From a bacterium OM1 bin76 (GTDB lineage: Bacteria > Actinomycetota > Acidimicrobiia > Spongiisociales > ZC4RG35), in the NCBI GenBank assembly GCA_002238785.1, contig MPNA01000015.1, positions 1-64,000 of the forward strand: a stretch of DNA of 64,000 nucleotides, written 5' to 3'. The position numbers were made by a program, and so were the translations under genes. Within the stretch, counting starts at the first letter, position 1; the number at the start of each line of letters is the position of its first letter. A model generated the notes under the pieces. That model saw only the letters and a program-made list of their open reading frames with translations, did no database searches and had not been told where the DNA came from. Below, piece by piece: positions 29,085 through 38,867 of this stretch.

Positions 29085-30167
29085 TCAGGAGTTGGTTTCC
29101 CGGAAGTCACTCATGAACGAGGCGAGTCTCGCGGCGCTCTCCAGTTGTAAGCCGGCGTAGAGGCTGGCTCGGCAGCCACCCACTGATCGATGACCCTTGA
29201 GGCCCACCAACCCGGCGGCGTTGCTCTCCTTGAGGAACTGCGACTCGGCTTCGGGGGTGGGAAGACGGAAAACCACGTTGGTGTGGGAACGATGCCTGGG
29301 ATCCACAGGACTACGGTAGTAACCGTCGCTTTGGTCGATGACATCGTAGATGATGCCGGCCTTGTGGGCAGTGCGTTGCTCCAAGCCGGTGACTCCGCCC
29401 AAGCTGCGAAGCAGTTTGAGCATCTTGCCCATCATGTAGATAGGGAAGACGGGCGGGGTGTTGCCCGTCGACCCCTTTGCCGCATACCATCGGTAGTCGA
29501 AGAACCGCGGTAGGGTGCCGACCAGATTGTCCAGCAGGGACCGGCGCATGAACACCAACGCCATCCCTGCCGGCGCCAGATTCTTCTGCACCCCCCCGTA
29601 TACCAGGTCGCACAGTTCCCATTGAATGGGCCGCGCCAAGAAGTCCGAGGACACATCAACCACGAGGGGAACCCCCAGTGCGGGCATCTCCAGCATCCTG
29701 ATACCACCTATGGTCTCGTTGGAGGTCACGTGCAGATACCTGGCGCCGGACTCGATCCGGATTTCCGACAGTTCAGGCATCCTTCGATAACCGTGAGGCT
29801 CCCCGTCCCAGGCACAGTAGGCATCGCCCCACCGACCTGCGTCCGCCAGAGCCAACCGCCCCCAGGTGCCAGTCCTCAGGTAAGCCCCCCGGCTGGCCGG
29901 GTCTGCCAGCAAATTGGCCGGGATCATGGCGAACTGCATGGTCGCCCCGCCCGCAATGACCAGCACCTCGAAGTCCTCCGGAGCCCCGGATCCCTCTCTG
30001 GCGAGGGACAACGCCTCCTCATGCATCCGTTCGTAGAAGGAGGAACGGTGGCTGAGTTCCAGGATTGACATGCCACTCCCCTCAAAGTCCAAGAATTCCG
30101 CTTGGGCTTCTTCGAGAATGGGCAGGGGAAGGGTGCAGGGGCCAGCCCCGAAATTGTCTACTCGCAT
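29085..30167 (-). CDS. serC: Phosphoserine aminotransferase
   Basis: 360 residues. It converts 3-phosphohydroxypyruvate and glutamate to phosphoserine. NFGAGPCTLPLPILEEAQ, MSILELSHRSSFY, VLVIAGGATMQFAMIP and the PLP-lysine motif YGGVQKNLAPAG fit the family. It ends 79 bases before rimP and is divergent from fdhD. Confidence 0.94.
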   Translation of the reverse strand: MRVDNFGAGPCTLPLPILEEAQAEFLDFEGSGMSILELSHRSSFYERMHEEALSLAREGSGAPEDFEVLVIAGGATMQFAMIPANLLADPASRGAYLRTGTWGRLALADAGRWGDAYCAWDGEPHGYRRMPELSEIRIESGARYLHVTSNETIGGIRMLEMPALGVPLVVDVSSDFLARPIQWELCDLVYGGVQKNLAPAGMALVFMRRSLLDNLVGTLPRFFDYRWYAAKGSTGNTPPVFPIYMMGKMLKLLRSLGGVTGLEQRTAHKAGIIYDVIDQSDGYYRSPVDPRHRSHTNVVFRLPTPEAESQFLKESNAAGLVGLKGHRSVGGCRASLYAGLQLESAARLASFMSDFRETNS

Positions 30168-30235
30168 ACTTCTAATTGTCGCATGACGAGCCCAAATCGA
30201 AAAACCCTTTAGCCGACCTTCTAATGTTGACTCAC

Positions 30236-31033
30236 ATGTCGCGGCACGGTAGACGCCAGGTACTGAAGGTAGGCCCCCTTTTGACCCACAGAGTGGAAGA
30301 CCGGCTTGTGGAGGAGTCTCCGATGGAGATTCGTCTAATGGGGGTCCCCATCGCGGTGATGATGAGAACTCCCGGTCAGGAAGGTGAGTTGGCCCTGGGG
30401 TTCGCCATAACGGAAGGGATCGTTGATGGCCCCGAGCAAGTTGCCGGAGTCCGACCCATAGGGTCGGGGGATCGCTATGAACTCGAATTGGCCCCCGGCC
30501 TCCAGATCGATCCCGAACAGTTCCGTCGCAACACCTACACGTCCTCCTCCTGCGGGGTGTGCGGTAAGGCTTCCATCGATTCGGTACTCATCACTTCCCG
30601 CCCCTTGCCGTCGGGGCCGGAACTCACCAAGGAACTCATCGCCGCCCTGCCAAGCCGATTGCGCCGCGCCCAGACTTCCTTCACCGCCACCGGGGGATCC
30701 CACGCCGCCGGCCTGTTCAATCCCGCCGGAGAGTTGCTGTCCATCGCTGAGGATGTGGGGCGCCACAACGCGGTGGACAAAGCGGTGGGCGCCATGGCTC
30801 GCAAGAGATGGCCCCTGGGCGAGTTGATACTGATGGTCTCCGGCAGAATCTCTTTCGAGATAACTCAGAAGGCGGCGGTGGCCGGGATACCCGTGGTGGC
30901 TGGGATTTCTGCCGCCTCCACCCTGGCAGCGGATCTGGCCGAGGAAGTGGGACTCACGCTGGCCGGGTTCGTGCGGGGTGAGGAGATGGTGGTCTATGCC
31001 GGCGCCGGAAGGCTGGCGCAAACCCTCAGCTAA
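30236..31033 (+). CDS. fdhD: Formate dehydrogenase accessory sulfurtransferase
   Basis: 265 residues from ATG 30236; ATG 30224 and TTG 30176 are alternatives, none with a clear ribosome site. FdhD passes sulfur from a cysteine desulfurase to the molybdenum cofactor of formate dehydrogenase. SSSCGVCGKASID carries the conserved CxxC, PMEIRLMG and ELALGFAITEGI mark the N-terminal part, and EDVGRHNAVDKAVG the C-terminal. No formate dehydrogenase is in this window, but histidine breakdown here should release formate. The 3' end overlaps convergent proS by eight bases. Confidence 0.93.
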   Translation: MSRHGRRQVLKVGPLLTHRVEDRLVEESPMEIRLMGVPIAVMMRTPGQEGELALGFAITEGIVDGPEQVAGVRPIGSGDRYELELAPGLQIDPEQFRRNTYTSSSCGVCGKASIDSVLITSRPLPSGPELTKELIAALPSRLRRAQTSFTATGGSHAAGLFNPAGELLSIAEDVGRHNAVDKAVGAMARKRWPLGELILMVSGRISFEITQKAAVAGIPVVAGISAASTLAADLAEEVGLTLAGFVRGEEMVVYAGAGRLAQTLS

Positions 31034-32750
31034 GCCGCTCCAGTTCCGTCCTAATCAGTTCGGCGACCGTTGGGGCCGCGTCGTCCATTGCCAATTCCAC
31101 CGTGGACAGATCTCCACGGGTGGTCAGTTCCACCTTGCCGGAAGCGAGCCCTCTGGGGCCCACTGTGATACGGTAGGGGATGCCGATCAACTCTGCATCG
31201 GTGAACTTCACCCCGGGCCGAAGCGGACGATCGTCCAGAACCGGCTCCACACCCAGGTCCTTTAGCTCGGAGTACAGTCTCTCACCCGCCGCCATGGTCC
31301 CGGGATCATCAGTCCGCAGCACCGTGACAACCACTTCATAGGGGGCCACCGAAACCGGCCACACAATTCCCCGGTCGTCATGAGAGAATTCCACTATGGC
31401 CGCCATGGTCCGCTCCACGCCGATCCCGTAGGACCCCATCACTATCGGTTTGATGTCGCCTTGTTCGTTCTGCACCATCGCTCCCATGGCGCGGGCGTAC
31501 CGCTCTCCCAGTTTGAAGATGTGTCCCACCTCGATTCCACGCCAGACATCCAGAACCCCTCCGCACTGTGGACATCCCTCCCCCGCGGATATCCCACGTA
31601 AGTCAGCCCATTGCCCCACCGTTAGGTCCCGCTCAACATCCACCGACGACAAATGCCAGTCGTTGCGATTGGCGCCGGTGACCAGGTTGCGGCGCCCGAC
31701 CAGGGCTCGATCAGCGATGACGGGGAGGTGTTCGACACCAACTGCCCCCAGACTGCCGGGATCGGCCCCCAGGGCGGCCCTGATTTCATCCGGGGCGGCC
31801 GGGCGAAGGTTGGCGACGCCCAGAGTGTCCACCAACTTCTGCTCCAACAACTCGTGGTCTCCCCGCAACAGCACCAAGGTGAGTTGTCCGTCCACCACGT
31901 AGACCAGCGTCTTGATCTGCCGCCGCGGGCCGGCCCGGTCAGGATGCGCCTCGGCCAGGGCACGGATGGTACGAATGCCGGGAGTGGGCAAAAGCTCGGT
32001 TTCACCAAGAGAGGGCCCGTCATCCACCTGGGGAATCACGGACTCCGCCCGCTCCAGGTTGGCTCGGTAATCGCAGCCGTCGCAGGTCACGATCCAGTCT
32101 TCACCAGCCGGACTGGCCACCATGAATTCCACTGATTCCGAACCTCCCATAGCACCCGAGGAAGCCACAACGTCCAACGCCTGCAGACCGCACCTGTGGA
32201 AGATGGCTACGTAGGCCTGATGGTGAAGGTCGAAAGCGACATCCAGACCCGACCCATCCACATCCAGCGAATAGGAGTCCTTCATAGTGAACTCCCTCAC
32301 CCGCAGAACCCCGGACTTGGGGCGAGGCTCGTCGCGGAATTTGGTCTGGATCTGATACCAGATCTGGGGTAGGTCTCGGTAGGAAGACACCTCCCCGGCC
32401 AGGATCGCGATCACTTCCTCATGGGTCATCCCCAGACACTGATCCATGCCTTTGCGGTCCTGGAGACGGAACATCTCCTCCCCCATCGCCTCCCACCTTC
32501 CCGACTTCTTCCAGACCTCGGCCGGGTGTAGAGCAGGAAGATGCAACTGCTGGCCTCCGATGGCATCCATCTCTTCCCGGATGATCCGGTCGATCTTGGC
32601 CCGAACCCGTTGCCCCAGCGGCAATATGGAATAGTGACCGGCAGCCAACTGTCTTACGAATCCACCTCGCAGCAGCAGCCGGTGACTGGCCGCCTCGGCG
32701 TGGGCTGGATCTTCCCTCAGGGTGGGTATGAAGAGATTGGACCAACGCAT
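31026..32750 (-). CDS. proS: Prolyl-tRNA synthetase
   Basis: 574 residues, the bacterial form with an editing insertion. Class II motifs: GLQALDVV and catalytic LPLGQRVRAKIDRIIREEMDAIG; LGMTHEEV; RVREFTMKDSYS; and GSYGIGVERTMAAIVE. The insertion at about 230-390 (IKTLVYVVDGQLTLVLLRGDHEL, GPGS-like LGAVGVE) is the YbaK-like editing domain. C-terminal anticodon-binding domain VAPYEVVVTVL. Monocistronic. Confidence 0.96.
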   Translation of the reverse strand: MRWSNLFIPTLREDPAHAEAASHRLLLRGGFVRQLAAGHYSILPLGQRVRAKIDRIIREEMDAIGGQQLHLPALHPAEVWKKSGRWEAMGEEMFRLQDRKGMDQCLGMTHEEVIAILAGEVSSYRDLPQIWYQIQTKFRDEPRPKSGVLRVREFTMKDSYSLDVDGSGLDVAFDLHHQAYVAIFHRCGLQALDVVASSGAMGGSESVEFMVASPAGEDWIVTCDGCDYRANLERAESVIPQVDDGPSLGETELLPTPGIRTIRALAEAHPDRAGPRRQIKTLVYVVDGQLTLVLLRGDHELLEQKLVDTLGVANLRPAAPDEIRAALGADPGSLGAVGVEHLPVIADRALVGRRNLVTGANRNDWHLSSVDVERDLTVGQWADLRGISAGEGCPQCGGVLDVWRGIEVGHIFKLGERYARAMGAMVQNEQGDIKPIVMGSYGIGVERTMAAIVEFSHDDRGIVWPVSVAPYEVVVTVLRTDDPGTMAAGERLYSELKDLGVEPVLDDRPLRPGVKFTDAELIGIPYRITVGPRGLASGKVELTTRGDLSTVELAMDDAAPTVAELIRTELERLS

Positions 32751-32863
32751 CTACCGCAAAGATACCGTACCAGAAGACTGAGCCGGTTGCCTTGCCGGAG
32801 TTTGTGGGGGCGGGCATCTGGCGCGACCGATTACCCTTGCCGTGGGTGGCTGTTAACAAGCGC

Positions 32864-34306
32864 ATGGACATCGGCCTGATCGGCTTGGCGGTGATGGGAC
32901 AGAATCTGGTCCTGAACCTGGTGGACAAAGGCTTCACCGTGGCTGTCCACAACCGGACCACTTCCACGACCCATCGGTTCCTGGCCGAATCGGCGCCGGG
33001 TCCTGCGGTGGAAGGCGCCGACACCCTCGAAGAGATGGTGTCCATGCTGGCCCACCCCCGCAAGATCCTCCTGATGGTCAAGGCGGGATGGCCGGTGGAC
33101 TCTTTCATCGAACGTCTCCTCCCCCTGTTGTCGGAGGGTGACGTGATTGCCGATCTTGGCAACTCGTTCTTCCGGGACACGGCCCGCCGCCAGGCTCAGA
33201 CGGAGTCCCACGGCATTCACTACCTGGGCGTGGGAGTGTCAGGGGGCGAGGAAGGCGCCCGGTACGGTCCATCGATAATGGTGGGCGGGAGTCCCGCCGC
33301 CTGGTCGCTTCTCAAGGATCCCCTCAGCGCTATCTCCGCCAAACTGGACGATGGGACCCCCTGCTGCGACCTATTGGGTCCCGGAGGGGCGGGGCACTTT
33401 GTCAAGATGGTCCACAACGGCATCGAGTACGGAGACATGCAACTCCTGGCGGAGGCGTACCACCTTCTCAAATCCACGGGCATGACCCACCAGGAAATGA
33501 GCGATTTGTTCAACCGGTGGCGCAAGGGTCCTTTGGATTCCTACCTGGTGGACATCACGGCCGAGATCCTGGCTCGGCGTGACGAGGACGGAGAACCGCT
33601 GCTTGAAAAGGTGCTGGACCTGGCTTCCCAAAAGGGCACCGGCCGGGACACTGTCAAAGTGGCGCTTGATCTGGGCCAACCCATGACCCTGGTGGCAGAA
33701 GCGGTGATGGCCCGGGGAGTCTCGGCCCTGAAATCGGACCGCACCACCGCCTCCCGGGTGCTGGGAGGTCCGGGGGACGACTCGGGACAGCCGTCGCTGA
33801 GCGGAGATCGGAGTCGGTTGGCGGGCTGGATCCATGACGCTTTGTACGCCTCAAAGATCGTGTCATACGCCCAGGGATTCATGGTGCTCGACGCCGCCTC
33901 CAAGGAGTTCGATTGGGAGCTTGACTTGGCACGCATCGCCGAAGTGTGGAGAAACGGGTGCATCATCCGCGCTCGGCTCCTTGAAGAGGTGATCGGTGCT
34001 TTTCGATCCGAGCCGCCACCTCCCAACCTCCTGTTGCACGGCTTTTTCACCCAGGCTCTCGCCGCCTCATCGGAAGGGTGGCGGCTTATGGTGGCGAAGG
34101 CTGCCCTGGCGGGCATTCCCGCTCCGGGATATGGCGCCGCCTTGTCTTTCTACGACGGTTACCGGTCAGAGCGGCTGCCCGCCAACCTGGTGGCCGCCCA
34201 GAGGGACTACTTTGGCGCCCATACCTATCGCAGGGTGGATCGGCCCATCGACCAGGCCTTCCACACCGACTGGTCATCTCCCAACCCGGATCCGGATTCA
34301 ATGTGA
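32864..34306 (+). CDS. gnd: 6-phosphogluconate dehydrogenase, decarboxylating
   Basis: 480 residues from ATG 32864, full length for the homodimeric form. NADP-binding IGLIGLAVMGQNLVLNLVDKG, then GVSGGEEGARYGPSIMVGG, the catalytic Lys/His region GAGHFVKMVHNGIEYGDMQL, and substrate-binding C-terminal QRDYFGAHTYRRVDR. It converts 6-phosphogluconate to ribulose-5-phosphate, CO2 and NADPH. The ATG-TGA end overlaps the GTG start of pepN. Confidence 0.96.
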   Translation: MDIGLIGLAVMGQNLVLNLVDKGFTVAVHNRTTSTTHRFLAESAPGPAVEGADTLEEMVSMLAHPRKILLMVKAGWPVDSFIERLLPLLSEGDVIADLGNSFFRDTARRQAQTESHGIHYLGVGVSGGEEGARYGPSIMVGGSPAAWSLLKDPLSAISAKLDDGTPCCDLLGPGGAGHFVKMVHNGIEYGDMQLLAEAYHLLKSTGMTHQEMSDLFNRWRKGPLDSYLVDITAEILARRDEDGEPLLEKVLDLASQKGTGRDTVKVALDLGQPMTLVAEAVMARGVSALKSDRTTASRVLGGPGDDSGQPSLSGDRSRLAGWIHDALYASKIVSYAQGFMVLDAASKEFDWELDLARIAEVWRNGCIIRARLLEEVIGAFRSEPPPPNLLLHGFFTQALAASSEGWRLMVAKAALAGIPAPGYGAALSFYDGYRSERLPANLVAAQRDYFGAHTYRRVDRPIDQAFHTDWSSPNPDPDSM

Positions 34307-36855
34307 GCCAACCAAACCCGCATCGCCTTCCTCGATCGGTGACGCCCAGCCGCTACGACCTGCAGATCGAGCCGGACTTCGAGGAGTTCACATTCGCAGG
34401 CAGCGTTGAGATCGCATTGGAGATCGGCGAACCTGTCACCGAGATTGTCCTGAACGCAGTAGATCTGGTGGTGAGCCAGGCAACTCTGACCACGGAGAAC
34501 GGAACCAACCTGGAGGGGAAGACCGACTACCAGGCCGAACTGGAGAGAGCCACCATTGTTCTGGATGGAACGGCGCCTGCCGGCGGAGCCGTCCTGAGAT
34601 TGCAATTCACCGGCATTCTCAACGATCAGCTTCACGGGTTCTACCGCTCCACCTTTATGGATGTTGAGGGCAACCAGCAGGTAATCGCCACCACCCAGTT
34701 CGAGGCCACCGACGCCCGCCGGGCTTTTCCCTGCTGGGATGAACCCGACTTCAAGGCGGTCTTCGGAATAACGCTGGTAGTTCCCGGACATCTCATGGCG
34801 GTCTCCAACAGCCAGGAGATCAGCCGTACCCACCCCGGGCCGAGCAAGGTCGCAATCACCTACGCCGATACCATCCCCATGTCCACCTACCTGGTGGCGT
34901 TCGTCATTGGAGACTTCGAAGCCACCGAACCCCTCGACGTGGACGGCGTGGCGGTTAGGGTCGTGGCGCCGAGGGGAAAGCTTCATCTGACCGACTACGC
35001 CTTGCAATGCGCAGTGTTCTGCCTCCGGTACTTCAGGTCCTACTACGGCATCCCCTACCCCGGCGAAAAGATCGACCATCTGGCCGTACCCGATTTCGCC
35101 TTCGGCGCCATGGAAAACCTGGGTTGCATCACCTATCGAGAGACAGCCTTGCTCACCGATCCCGAAACCGCCACCACCGCAGAACTCATCCGCATCCTCG
35201 ATGTGATAGCCCACGAATTGGCTCACATGTGGTTCGGCGATCTGGTCACCATGAGGTGGTGGAACGGTATCTGGCTGAACGAGGCGTTCGCAAGCTTTAT
35301 GGAGATGAAGGCCGCCCAAGCCATGCGTCCGGAGTGGAAGCGTTGGCTCTCCTTCACAGGATGTGACCGCCCTTGGGCGTACGGAGTCGACTCCCTGGCC
35401 AGTACCCGTCCCGTGGAGTTCGATGTCAATTCTCCCGCTGAGGCCAACGAGATGTTCGACGCCCTCACCTACGGTAAGGGGTCGGCAGTGTTGCGGATGA
35501 TCGAGCAGTTCCTGGGCGAGGAGACTTTCCGGGAGGGGGTCGGAGACTATCTGCGGGCTCATGCCTATGGGAACACCGACACCGCCGACCTCTGGTCGAG
35601 TCTCAACCGGGCTTCCGGCCAACCGGTGGGAGAGATCATGGACACCTGGATCCTGCAGGAGGGTTATCCCTTGTTAGAGGTCACGGACAGCGCGGCAGGA
35701 GTGGAGATCAAGCAGCGACGTCATCTGAAGATCCCTGCAGAGGATCCGACGCTTTGGCAGATTCCCACGCAACTGCGGGGCAGGACACCGAAGGGATCGT
35801 TTCACAAAAAGACACTGGCCACCGAGCGGAAGTCCCTGGTGAGCATGACGTCTCCGCCCCAGTGGATCACCGCCAACGCAGGCGGGTATGGCTTCTATCG
35901 GGTGGGGTACTCGTCGGGGCTTTGGAAGGGACTGGTCCGCAACCTGGACGAACTCGACGATCTCGAACGGTTCTGCCTGATCGATGATGCCTGGGCATTG
36001 GTGGAAAGCGGGGATATGTCGGCCCCCTCCTATCTGGAGTTGGCTGCCTCATACCGGGACGAAACGGAGTTCGCCATCTGGTCGGCGGTGCTGGGTGGCC
36101 TGGGCGCCATGGATTGCCACCTGGTTGGCGACAGTGACCAGCAGCAATTCTCAAGCCTGGTGATGGAGTTGATCGAGCGGAGCCTCGCCAGGTTGGGATG
36201 GGAGCCCGATCCCGAGGACAGTGACCTGACCCGCCAGTTGCGGGGATTGCTACTGGGCAGCGCCGGGAGACTGGCCCGCCATCCCGACTATGTGGCTGGC
36301 TCCCTGGAGGTATTCGAGAAGTGGTTGGCCGATCCCCGAGCGGTTGACCCGGAGGTGGCCGAGGCATCCCTGTACACGGTGGCCGCCCACGGCAACACGG
36401 AGACCTATCACCGGTTGTACTCGCGGTATGAAGAGGAGGACTCGCCCCAGGACAAGCTCAGGCTCTTGCGTTCGATCACCTTTGTGGAGACCGAGACCAG
36501 CGTCGATGCGATCCTGCGTGCCGTGCTGAACAAGGGCATTCGCAACCAGGACGCCGCTTGGGTGGTTGGATGGCTCTTCAAACGTAAAGGCACCGGTGCT
36601 TATGCGTGGGAACAGGCGGAGGAACTGTGGGACGACATAGTGGCCTACGTCCCCCCCATGACCGTCAGGTTCCTGGTGGATAGCGTCTGGTTGTCCGACC
36701 AACAGGTCGCGGAAAGGGTAACCGCATTCCTGTCGGAGACCAGTATGCCCCACGCCGAGAAGGCAACGGCCCAAGCCCTGGAGCGCCTCCGCGCCTACGT
36801 GTCGCTCAAGGAACGGCAAACGCCGATCCTCAAAACCTATTTGCGGGACCTCTGA
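34303..36855 (+). CDS. pepN: Aminopeptidase N (M1 family)
   Basis: About 850 residues from GTG 34303, inside the gnd stop. The exopeptidase motif GAMEN (about 268-272), zinc motif HELAHMWFGD (His304 on) and the third zinc ligand in WLNEAFASFME are present. The N-terminal beta domain (PSRYDLQIEPDFEEFTFAG, FPCWDEPDFKA) and the C-terminal helical ERAP1-like domain are complete. It removes N-terminal residues from peptides in the cytoplasm. Confidence 0.95.
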   Translation: MSQPNPHRLPRSVTPSRYDLQIEPDFEEFTFAGSVEIALEIGEPVTEIVLNAVDLVVSQATLTTENGTNLEGKTDYQAELERATIVLDGTAPAGGAVLRLQFTGILNDQLHGFYRSTFMDVEGNQQVIATTQFEATDARRAFPCWDEPDFKAVFGITLVVPGHLMAVSNSQEISRTHPGPSKVAITYADTIPMSTYLVAFVIGDFEATEPLDVDGVAVRVVAPRGKLHLTDYALQCAVFCLRYFRSYYGIPYPGEKIDHLAVPDFAFGAMENLGCITYRETALLTDPETATTAELIRILDVIAHELAHMWFGDLVTMRWWNGIWLNEAFASFMEMKAAQAMRPEWKRWLSFTGCDRPWAYGVDSLASTRPVEFDVNSPAEANEMFDALTYGKGSAVLRMIEQFLGEETFREGVGDYLRAHAYGNTDTADLWSSLNRASGQPVGEIMDTWILQEGYPLLEVTDSAAGVEIKQRRHLKIPAEDPTLWQIPTQLRGRTPKGSFHKKTLATERKSLVSMTSPPQWITANAGGYGFYRVGYSSGLWKGLVRNLDELDDLERFCLIDDAWALVESGDMSAPSYLELAASYRDETEFAIWSAVLGGLGAMDCHLVGDSDQQQFSSLVMELIERSLARLGWEPDPEDSDLTRQLRGLLLGSAGRLARHPDYVAGSLEVFEKWLADPRAVDPEVAEASLYTVAAHGNTETYHRLYSRYEEEDSPQDKLRLLRSITFVETETSVDAILRAVLNKGIRNQDAAWVVGWLFKRKGTGAYAWEQAEELWDDIVAYVPPMTVRFLVDSVWLSDQQVAERVTAFLSETSMPHAEKATAQALERLRAYVSLKERQTPILKTYLRDL

Positions 36856-36923
36856 GGCGTCCTGGAGGGGTGAGGAGGTACCGTCGGACCAATCCCTGGG
36901 GCCAGAAGGTGTCGGGCCGGCGT

Positions 36924-37307
36924 TTAGCGCACTTCGGCCGAGGCGCCGGCTCCTTCTAGTTGCTTCCTGGCGGCATCGGCAGTGTCGGCGTCGACCTTTT
37001 CCAGGATGGCGTTGGGAAAAGCGTCCACCAGTGCCTTGGATTCCCGAAGGCCCAGCTTGGTGAGGGCACGGACTTCCTTGATGACGGCGATCTTGGCAGG
37101 ACCGATGGCGGTGAGAACCACGTCGAATTCGGTCTGTGCGGCTTCCTCTTCTTCCTCGGCGCCTGCCGCCGGTGCAGCAGCCATGGCCACCGGGGCGGCG
37201 GCGGTCACGTCAAAGTGGCTCTCGAATGCGTCCAGAAACTCCTTCAGTTCCAAGACTGTCATCTCTTCAAAGACACCCAGCAGTTCTTGTGTGCTCATCT
37301 TGGCCAT
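36924..37307 (-). CDS. rplL: 50S ribosomal protein L7/L12
   Basis: 127 residues. N-terminal dimerisation domain ([19 protein letters not shown]), Ala/Gly/Glu-rich hinge at about 36-56, and C-terminal factor-binding domain ([36 protein letters not shown]). Last gene of the rplJ-rplL unit; convergent with pepN. Confidence 0.97.
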   Translation of the reverse strand: MAKMSTQELLGVFEEMTVLELKEFLDAFESHFDVTAAAPVAMAAAPAAGAEEEEEAAQTEFDVVLTAIGPAKIAVIKEVRALTKLGLRESKALVDAFPNAILEKVDADTADAARKQLEGAGASAEVR

Positions 37308-37335
37308 TTCATTTTCCTTTCTTAGATCTTCTATC

Positions 37336-37872
37336 TCAAGCTGATTCTGCGGCCTGTTTGCGTTCCAGCAGTTGCGTGAAGGCTCCCACCGCAGAGCGGT
37401 TGAAGGAAGCTAACAAACCCGCCGCTTTGTTGATGGGCCCCGAGAGTCCACCGGCCACTTTAGCCATCAGTTGGGACCTTGAACCAAGTTGAGCGAACTC
37501 GCCAACCTGCTCGGTTCCCACGAACCTTCCATCCAGGACCCCTCCCTTCAACACCAGACTCCGGTGCTGGCGACTCTGCTCCCTGACCGTTTTGGCGGCA
37601 GCAAGAGGGTCGCCCTCGGCAAAGATCAAAGCGGTGGGACCCTGCAACTGTTCGGACAGATCCTCGTAACCCAACTCTTCGGCAGCTCGGCGGGTCAGTG
37701 ACATTTTCATTACCCGCATCCTGGCGTCGTTGTCTCTCAGAGACCGCCTAACCTGCTGCATATCCTGGACGGTCAGTCCTCGGTATTCAGTGAGGTAGAC
37801 GGCCTCCACGGCGGAGAGGTGGCCCCGTATGACGGCGACCCTTTCCACCTTTTCAGCTCGGCTCATCGGCAT
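37336..37872 (-). CDS. rplJ: 50S ribosomal protein L10
   Basis: 178 residues with a GGAGG site 8 bases before ATG 37872. [42 protein letters not shown] and [18 protein letters not shown] match L10. Its C-terminal helix anchors L7/L12 dimers. Probably autoregulated through the leader and attenuator just upstream. Confidence 0.96.
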   Translation of the reverse strand: MPMSRAEKVERVAVIRGHLSAVEAVYLTEYRGLTVQDMQQVRRSLRDNDARMRVMKMSLTRRAAEELGYEDLSEQLQGPTALIFAEGDPLAAAKTVREQSRQHRSLVLKGGVLDGRFVGTEQVGEFAQLGSRSQLMAKVAGGLSGPINKAAGLLASFNRSAVGAFTQLLERKQAAESA

Positions 37873-37887
37873 TATTCATTCCTCCAA

Positions 37888-37925
37888 GAAAAAACCCCGG
37901 CATCCTCGGCCGAGATACCAGGGGT
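37888..37925 (-). terminator. Intrinsic terminator/attenuator ahead of rplJ
   Basis: On the minus strand an inverted repeat (ACCCCTGGTATCTCGG paired with CCGAGGATGCCGGGGT, allowing G-U pairs) is followed by six Ts. It ends about 16 bases before the rplJ start and follows the L10 leader, so it should act as a conditional terminator for rplJ-rplL. Confidence 0.75.
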
Positions 37926-38013
37926 GAAAACACCGACCTGCGCTGGCGGAACTTTCCATTGAACCTTGCGGTAACCAGCGGTCTCGGGCCGAAGGCAGAG
38001 ATTAGCTTTTGTA
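37926..38013 (-). ncRNA. L10 leader (ribosomal protein leader of rplJ-rplL)
   Basis: In the rplJ 5' leader, CCGAGACCGCTGG and CCAGCGCAGGTCGG can pair across a short internal sequence, forming the kinked stem with the GCAGG-type bulge expected of the L10 leader family. L10(L12)4 binds this element to repress its own operon. The call rests on pairing, location and resemblance from memory; boundaries are approximate. Confidence 0.65.
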
Positions 38014-38020
38014 CCCGAGA

Positions 38021-38049
38021 ATTCTACATTGAAGCAATTCTCAAGGCAA
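38021..38049 (-). promoter_or_regulatory. Promoter for rplJ-rplL leader transcript
   Basis: On the minus strand TTGCCT (38044-38049) and TAGAAT (38021-38026) are separated by exactly 17 bases. Transcription would start near 38014, giving a leader of about 140 bases containing the L10 element and attenuator. Confidence 0.6.
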
Positions 38050-38085
38050 AACGCATGGCAGGGTATTGGGACCCAGGGGAACCTT

Positions 38086-38802
38086 CTAGCCGACCGGGGC
38101 GATCAATTCATCCAGGCGGTTGACATCGATTTTGACGCCCGGTCCCATGGTGGAAGCGATCGTCAAGGACCTCATGTATCTGCCCTTGGCGGCGGCGGGT
38201 CGAGCCCGGTTCAGCTCTGTGGTCAACTGCGCCAGGTTCTCCGTGAGCTTTTCGGTACTGAAGCTAACTTTGCCTATCACTGAATGGATGTTGCCGTAGC
38301 GATCGGTCCGGTATTCGACCTGTCCGGCCTTGAAGGCTTTCACAGTGGTGGCGAGGTCGTTGCTAACAGTGCCTGACTTGGGATTGGGCATCAGTCCGCG
38401 AGGACCCAGGATGCGGCCCAGCCTGCCCACCCGGGGCATCATGGCAGGAACGGCTACCGCCACATCAAAGTCAAGAGTCCCACCATCCGCGATTTCTTGG
38501 ACCAGATCATCCGCCCCGACTCTGTCGGCGCCGGCCTGACGAGCTTCGTCATGTCGATCCGCCGGTGCGAAGACCGCCACTCGCACCGTCTTGCCGATGC
38601 CGTGGGGATAGGAAACGTTCCCTCTCAGCATTTGATCCGCCCGACGAGGGTCGACACCCAGTCGGAATGCTGCCTCTATGGTTTCGTCGAACCGCGCCGA
38701 AGCCATGAATTTCACAAGATCCAGGGCTTCTGTGGGCGAATAGGCCGCTTGTCGATCAAAGCGGCGCAGGGAGTCCTGGTAACGCTTGCCTTTATTTGCC
38801 AT
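38086..38802 (-). CDS. rplA: 50S ribosomal protein L1
   Basis: 238 residues. GKRYQDSLRRFDRQAAYSP, ALDLVKFMASARFDETIEAAFRLGVDPRRADQ and MMPRVGRLGRILGPRGLMPNPKSGTV are L1 signatures. It forms the L1 stalk of the 50S subunit. GGAGG lies shortly before the ATG. Follows rplK. Confidence 0.97.
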   Translation of the reverse strand: MANKGKRYQDSLRRFDRQAAYSPTEALDLVKFMASARFDETIEAAFRLGVDPRRADQMLRGNVSYPHGIGKTVRVAVFAPADRHDEARQAGADRVGADDLVQEIADGGTLDFDVAVAVPAMMPRVGRLGRILGPRGLMPNPKSGTVSNDLATTVKAFKAGQVEYRTDRYGNIHSVIGKVSFSTEKLTENLAQLTTELNRARPAAAKGRYMRSLTIASTMGPGVKIDVNRLDELIAPVG

Positions 38803-38867
38803 GTCTACCTCCGTGGTCCAGGCGGCTCGCGCCTAGCGAGCCTCCCACTGGTTTTGTTAACAGGTAC

